From Sphingobacteriia bacterium (GTDB lineage: Bacteria > Bacteroidota > Bacteroidia > Bacteroidales > 4484-276): a stretch of DNA of 46,446 bases. The notes under the pieces are model-generated. The model saw only the letters and a program-made list of their open reading frames with translations. It did not search any database and was not told where the DNA came from. Shown here one piece after another: positions 43,836 to 46,446 of the stretch. The position numbers and the translations under genes were made by a program. The stretch's first letter is position 1, and each line of letters starts with the position of its first letter. The DNA lies in NCBI GenBank assembly GCA_009930115.1, contig RZYY01000008.1, positions 1 through 46,446 on the forward strand, read 5' to 3'.

Positions 43836-43997
43836 ATGAACCAACAAGTTTTAGATGAAAAGGATGATACCAAAGCCGAAATCGAAAAGATTTGCAGAAA
43901 ATTATACAAACCCGACGCACTGCCCCCCGACCCCCTGAAGGGGCCTATCGCACTCAAATATTTTAAAAAATTATTGTGCGCGGGGTCGTCCTTTTAG
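43836..43997 (+). CDS. Possible small ORF ending inside a palindromic element
   Basis: A 53-codon frame starting MNQQVLDEKDDTKAEIEKICRK. The first 30 codons look like a charged helix, but the remaining codons are supplied by the palindromic repeat at 43928-43988 (PDPLKGP, then LKYFKKLLCAGSSF). It may be the front end of a gene truncated by that element. I have no homology evidence. Confidence 0.3.
   Translation: MNQQVLDEKDDTKAEIEKICRKLYKPDALPPDPLKGPIALKYFKKLLCAGSSF
43928..43988. repeat. Palindromic G/C-run element with nested inverted repeats
   Basis: Outer arms CGACCCC (43928-43934) and GGGGTCG (43982-43988) enclose CCCCCTGAAGGGG and inner arms CGCAC (43949-43953) and GTGCG (43976-43980), with an AT-rich centre. 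CCCC-T-(G/A)AA-GGGG cores also occur in the repeats at 46197-46446. Such cores are, from memory, frequent interspersed sequences in Bacteroidota intergenic DNA. Confidence 0.55.
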
Positions 43998-44064
43998 GGG
44001 TATGCCATCCACCTTTAGAAAACACATTTCCAAAATTTAAATCAACAATTATAAAAATTTATCT

Positions 44065-44072
44065 TACATTTG
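44065..44072 (+). promoter_or_regulatory. Promoter box (TACATTTG) of the FN3 lipoprotein gene
   Basis: TACATTTGC matches TAnnTTTG, 33 bases before the ATG at 44105, and lies within the open frame upstream of that ATG. Confidence 0.45.
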
Positions 44073-44104
44073 CTTTTAAAAAATTAACGTTAACTCCTCA
44101 AGAA

Positions 44105-44644
44105 ATGAAACCCGTTCTGCTGTCTCTTTTTGTCGTGCTGATAGCGGTACTGCTTATTACCTGCGAAAAGCCAGAACGCAATAACCCCTGGGACGAAAAT
44201 AACACCCTGAACCCCGAAGCCTGGGCGCCCCAAACTTTGCAGATTGAAACTACCAGCATTACCGAACGCCAGCTCACCTGGACTTACAATGGCCCCGCCA
44301 ACATACAGGGCTTTAAAATTGACCGGAAAAAGGGGGAAGAGGCATGGCAGGTTGCCCTGGCCGCACTCCCCAAAGAAACCCGCACCTGGAACGACACCAC
44401 CCTGATCCCCCAGACAGGACTAACTTACCAATACCGCATTTACACCTACGCCGGAAACAACTCCTCCGCCCAAAAAACCACCACCACACAAACCGATTTC
44501 CCCGCACCTTCTGACCTGACCCTTACCAAACTCTCCGATATCAGCTACAAACTCGAATGGAAAGACAACAGCACCGGGGAGCAGGGCTTTAAAATTGACC
44601 GGAAAGCGATTGACAATGAATGGGTGATTGGTTATGGTAAGTGA
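44105..44644 (+). pseudogene. Fibronectin type III lipoprotein gene truncated by an insertion sequence
   Basis: Starting at ATG 44105, the product has a lipoprotein signal (LLSLFVVLIAVLLITC, Cys20) followed by fibronectin type III-like modules (LTWTYNG, GFKIDRK, TYQYRIYTYAG, then LEWKDNSTGEQGFKIDRK). It stops after 179 residues because the first three bases of the IS element (TGA, 44642-44644) supply the stop codon. The second FN3 module is incomplete, so the original gene was longer. A 24-base segment coding for QGFKIDRK is repeated exactly at 44306-44329 and 44582-44605, 92 codons apart. The frame is open upstream to a GTG at 43976, but the signal peptide fixes the ATG. It is more G+C-rich than the IS. 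Confidence 0.8.
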
Positions 44645-44666
44645 CTCGTCCTAAAATAGGTTTACA
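44642..44666 (+). repeat. Left terminal inverted repeat of the IS3 element
   Basis: Reads TGACTCGTCCTAAAATAGG and on into TTTACA. Its first three bases end the interrupted lipoprotein gene. Confidence 0.9.
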
Positions 44667-44681
44667 CAAAAAAGTGTAATT

Positions 44682-45140
44682 ATGAAAGAAAAAAGTAAAC
44701 TTATTTCAGGATTAACTGACAATAAAATTGTCAGGAAGCCAAGCAAGTATTTCAGTGATTCAGAAAAGCATTTAATAATACAAGAGATGCTTAAAACCGG
44801 ATGTACCAAAGTAGAGATTTGGGAAAAATATACCGGACAGCAAGAGGAACATGGTCAATTACTACGATGGATGAGAAAACTTGGTTATGATGATAGTATT
44901 CCAACCAGAAGACCTAATTTTGTTGCAAATATTCCAAAAATGAAGAAAAAAGAGACTTCCGAAAAGCTATCAGATTCATTTGAAAACCTTCAGTTAAAGA
45001 AGAGAGTTGAAGAACTTGAAAAGCAGTTAAAAGATGCAGAAATGAAAGCTATAGCCTATTCTACAATGGTTGATATTGCAGAAAAAGAATTTAATATTCC
45101 AATTAGAAAAAAGTACAATACCAAGCCATCGAAGAAATGA
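44682..45140 (+). CDS. IS3-family transposase OrfA
   Basis: A 152-residue protein with an N-terminal helix-turn-helix region (YFSDSEKHLIIQEMLKTG, then KVEIWEKYTG) that would bind the IS ends. A leucine-zipper-like coiled coil at about residues 95-125 (LKKRVEELEKQLKDAEMK) would mediate oligomerisation with OrfB or OrfAB. It overlaps OrfB by the four bases ATGA. A canonical slippery sequence near its end allows a -1 shift into the OrfB frame. On its own OrfA commonly limits transposition in this family. Confidence 0.93.
   Translation: MKEKSKLISGLTDNKIVRKPSKYFSDSEKHLIIQEMLKTGCTKVEIWEKYTGQQEEHGQLLRWMRKLGYDDSIPTRRPNFVANIPKMKKKETSEKLSDSFENLQLKKRVEELEKQLKDAEMKAIAYSTMVDIAEKEFNIPIRKKYNTKPSKK
45107..45113 (+). 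promoter_or_regulatory. Programmed -1 frameshift slippery site (A AAA AAG)
   Basis: In the OrfA frame the codons here are AGA-AAA-AAG, giving the heptamer A AAA AAG. OrfB lies in the -1 frame, which is open from this heptamer to the OrfB ATG at 45137. Slippage would yield an OrfAB fusion of about 477 residues, the normal IS3 transposase. Confidence 0.85.
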
Positions 45141-46114
45141 AAACAACCTTTTCACACATAGGACTTGCCAAACTATGTGGATGGTTTGGGATTACAAGGC
45201 AGGCTTATTATCAAAACAGTTGGAAAGCAGTTGATGTAAGTGTTGAGGAAGATTTAGTTTTAAATGAGGTTAAGAAAATACGTAAATATCATGGCCGTAT
45301 GGGAACCAGAAAGCTCTATGATAAGCTAGAACCATTTATGATTGAACATCAAATAAAAATAGGCAGAGATGCTTTGTTTGATTTACTTTCAGCAAATCAT
45401 ATGCTGGTAAGGAAAAGAAAAAGAAAGGTTCAAACAACCCAGTCTTATCATTGGTTACGTAAATATCCAAATTTGATAAAGGATTTTATTCCGACTGCTC
45501 CAAATCAACTATGGGTAAGCGACATAACATACTGGCAAATAGAAACCGGTTATGTTTACATTAGCTTTATTACAGATGCATATTCTCATAAAATAGTTGG
45601 TTTTCATGTGGCAGAAACGTTAGAAAGTGTTGAGACAATTAAAGCTCTTGAGATGGCTTTAGAAGGTTTAATACCAGGTACAGAATATCAACTTATACAT
45701 CATTCCGACAGAGGTGTTCAATATTGTCATCATAAATATGTAAAGCTATTGCAGGACTATGACATAAAGATTAGTATGACAGAGAATGGAGATCCACTTG
45801 AAAATGCTATTGCAGAAAGAGTAAATGGAATCATTAAAGAAGAATATTTACAAGATTATACTGTGAAAAACATAAAAGAGGCTAAGCAAGTATTAAACTT
45901 TGTCGTAAAGCTTTATAATGAGGATCGTCCTCACAATAGTATAGGTAATAATGTGCCGAATGCTGTGCATGAAAATCAAGATGTAAAAGTAGAAAGGCTA
46001 TGGAAAAATTATTATAAAAAGCAGGACTGTAAAAGCAATGGCGAATTTTCAAATTCTAATTGTTCCGTTCCGCTACGCTCCACTTCACAATTAGAATTTG
46101 AAAATAAAATGTAA
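45137..46114 (+). CDS. IS3-family transposase OrfB (DDE integrase domain)
   Basis: A 325-residue catalytic subunit with the rve/DDE core. The HTH_21-like segment (RKYHGRMGTRKLYDKL) is near residue 50. Catalytic residues are Asp129 (WVSDITYW), Asp191 (HHSDRGVQY) and Glu227 (NAIAERVNGIIKEE), with the D-35-E spacing characteristic of the family. RPHNS near the end of the core is typical. After KNYYKKQD the protein has a polar extension of about 30 residues encoded by a hairpin with 19-bp arms. All catalytic residues are intact. Confidence 0.95.
   Translation: MKTTFSHIGLAKLCGWFGITRQAYYQNSWKAVDVSVEEDLVLNEVKKIRKYHGRMGTRKLYDKLEPFMIEHQIKIGRDALFDLLSANHMLVRKRKRKVQTTQSYHWLRKYPNLIKDFIPTAPNQLWVSDITYWQIETGYVYISFITDAYSHKIVGFHVAETLESVETIKALEMALEGLIPGTEYQLIHHSDRGVQYCHHKYVKLLQDYDIKISMTENGDPLENAIAERVNGIIKEEYLQDYTVKNIKEAKQVLNFVVKLYNEDRPHNSIGNNVPNAVHENQDVKVERLWKNYYKKQDCKSNGEFSNSNCSVPLRSTSQLEFENKM
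46045..46105. repeat. Perfect 19-bp inverted repeat at the 3' end of orfB
   Basis: Arms 46045-46063 and 46087-46105 are exact complements (ATTTTCAAATTCTAATTGT), with a 23-base C-rich loop. The hairpin covers the last codons of OrfB and may end transcription or protect the transposase mRNA. Confidence 0.8.
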
Positions 46115-46170
46115 ACCAATAATAGGATTAAAAATTATGTGTAAATTTGTAGTAGGATTTAAATGTTAAA

Positions 46171-46196
46171 CTGTAAACTTTTTTTAGGACGAGTCA
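46171..46196 (-). repeat. Right terminal inverted repeat of the IS3 element
   Basis: Read on the minus strand it begins TGACTCGTCCTAAAAAAAG and continues TTTACA, matching the left end at 23 of 25 positions. Confidence 0.9.
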
Positions 46197-46446
46197 ATGA
46201 AAGATTTTACCCCCCAGCTCCCTAAAGGGGAAGTATCCTTACTTCGGACGAGATTTTGGATTGCTGGTTAGCTCGCTGCTTTGAATGGGATTGGATTGTG
46301 CGCCGGCTCGCCCCTTTAGGGGTTGGGGGCGCGGTGGAATGAAAGATTTTACCCCCCCCCAGCCCCCTAAAGGGGGAGTATCCTTACTTCGGACGAATTT
46401 CTGGATTGTTGATTAGCTCGCTGCTTTGAATTGGATGGTTGGAGAG
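46197..46446. repeat. Tandem repeat with a 142-bp unit, cut by the window end
   Basis: Unit 1 runs 46197-46338, beginning right after the IS end; unit 2 starts at 46339 and runs out of the window. Both begin ATGAAAGATTTTACCCCCC and share CCCTAAAGGGG, TATCCTTACTTCGGACGA and TTAGCTCGCTGCTTTGAAT at matching offsets, differing at scattered positions and in the length of a C run. Unit 1 also contains CCCCTTTAGGGGTTGGGGGC. No gene is supported: unit 1 has a 24-codon frame that the C-run difference destroys in unit 2. Confidence 0.8.

Larger units (their letters stand above)
44642..46196 (+). mobile_element. Complete IS3-family insertion sequence (1555 bp)
   Basis: Bounded by terminal inverted repeats that begin TGACTCGTCCTAAAA at 44642 and, reversed, at 46196; 23 of the first 25 bases match. 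It carries the two overlapping genes of IS3 elements, with a frameshift signal between them. Ends start TG and finish CA as in the family. No direct target duplication is visible: AAG precedes the left end and ATG follows the right end. The element is more AT-rich than the gene it interrupts. It may still be active, as both ORFs are intact. Confidence 0.92.

Noticed and set aside
43976-44104. GTG-initiated extension of the FN3 lipoprotein
   Set aside because: It would place 43 residues before a clear lipoprotein signal peptide and spans a promoter box.
45137-45140. ATGA overlap of IS orfA and orfB as simple translational coupling only
   Set aside because: The A AAA AAG heptamer in the right frame upstream fits the family's programmed frameshift better; both modes remain possible.
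44639-46199. Three-base target duplication flanking the IS
   Set aside because: The left flank AAG and the right flank ATG differ, and shifting the ends by a few bases does not create a direct repeat.
46197-46446. CRISPR array at the right edge
   Set aside because: There are only two units of 142 bp that are similar throughout, with no spacer-like variable segments and no cas genes.

Overview
The window reads as a contiguous piece of a Bacteroidota (Bacteroidetes) chromosome, probably a Bacteroidales-like lineage, of moderate G+C. Several things point there: a type IX secretion (T9SS) C-terminal sorting domain, a short RpoD-type sigma factor of 289 residues, the class III fructose-1,6-bisphosphatase, the two-domain DAHP synthase/chorismate mutase, the EF-G2-type paralog, the sigma-54 activator followed by LptE, and many gene starts preceded by the Bacteroidota -7 promoter motif TAnnTTTG rather than a sigma-70 -10 box. 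Shine-Dalgarno sequences are largely absent. I saw no rRNA, tRNA or CRISPR array.

Layout. 1-7264 is almost all minus strand: a fragment resembling a T9SS sorting domain at the edge, an SDR oxidoreductase, a small zinc-ribbon-like protein, and a tight six-gene run sufS-sufE-sufT-dxs-tauE-iaaA that joins Fe-S cluster assembly to isoprenoid precursor synthesis. Plus-strand genes then run from 7498 to 19002: menA with a coupled CPBP protease, a GT39 glycosyltransferase, a T9SS-secreted protein, fbp, rpsO-pnp and an RpoD paralog. 19006-22213 (minus) is a polysaccharide O-acetylation pair, an MBOAT and an AlgJ/AlgX-like protein; the latter carries four C-terminal repeats with an exact 54-residue period. 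22294-25670 (plus) holds DAHP synthase/chorismate mutase and an EF-G paralog with altered G motifs. 25753-31873 (minus) holds a lipoprotein, a stand-alone receiver protein, mnmA, an arginase-fold protein lacking half of its metal ligands, and topA.

32118-37150 (plus) is a carotenoid cluster (crtI, crtB, idi) preceded by three small membrane-protein genes. It contains no visible GGPP synthase or lycopene cyclase. Then come a secreted S9-type hydrolase, an Rrf2 regulator with three clustered cysteines, a sigma-54 activator, lptE, a gamma-carbonic anhydrase and an LPP20-like secreted protein.

The right end (43800-46446) is accessory DNA. It holds G/C-run palindromic repeats, a fibronectin-III lipoprotein cut off by an IS3-family element, and a 142-bp tandem repeat. 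The IS3 element is complete, with near-perfect terminal inverted repeats and a canonical A AAA AAG frameshift site.

Most of the window is core metabolism. The observations most worth following are the 54-residue repeat array in the O-acetylation protein, the arginase-fold putative pseudoenzyme, the EF-G2 paralog with NHLE in place of NKxD, the divergent RpoD paralog, and the IS/repeat structure at the right end.
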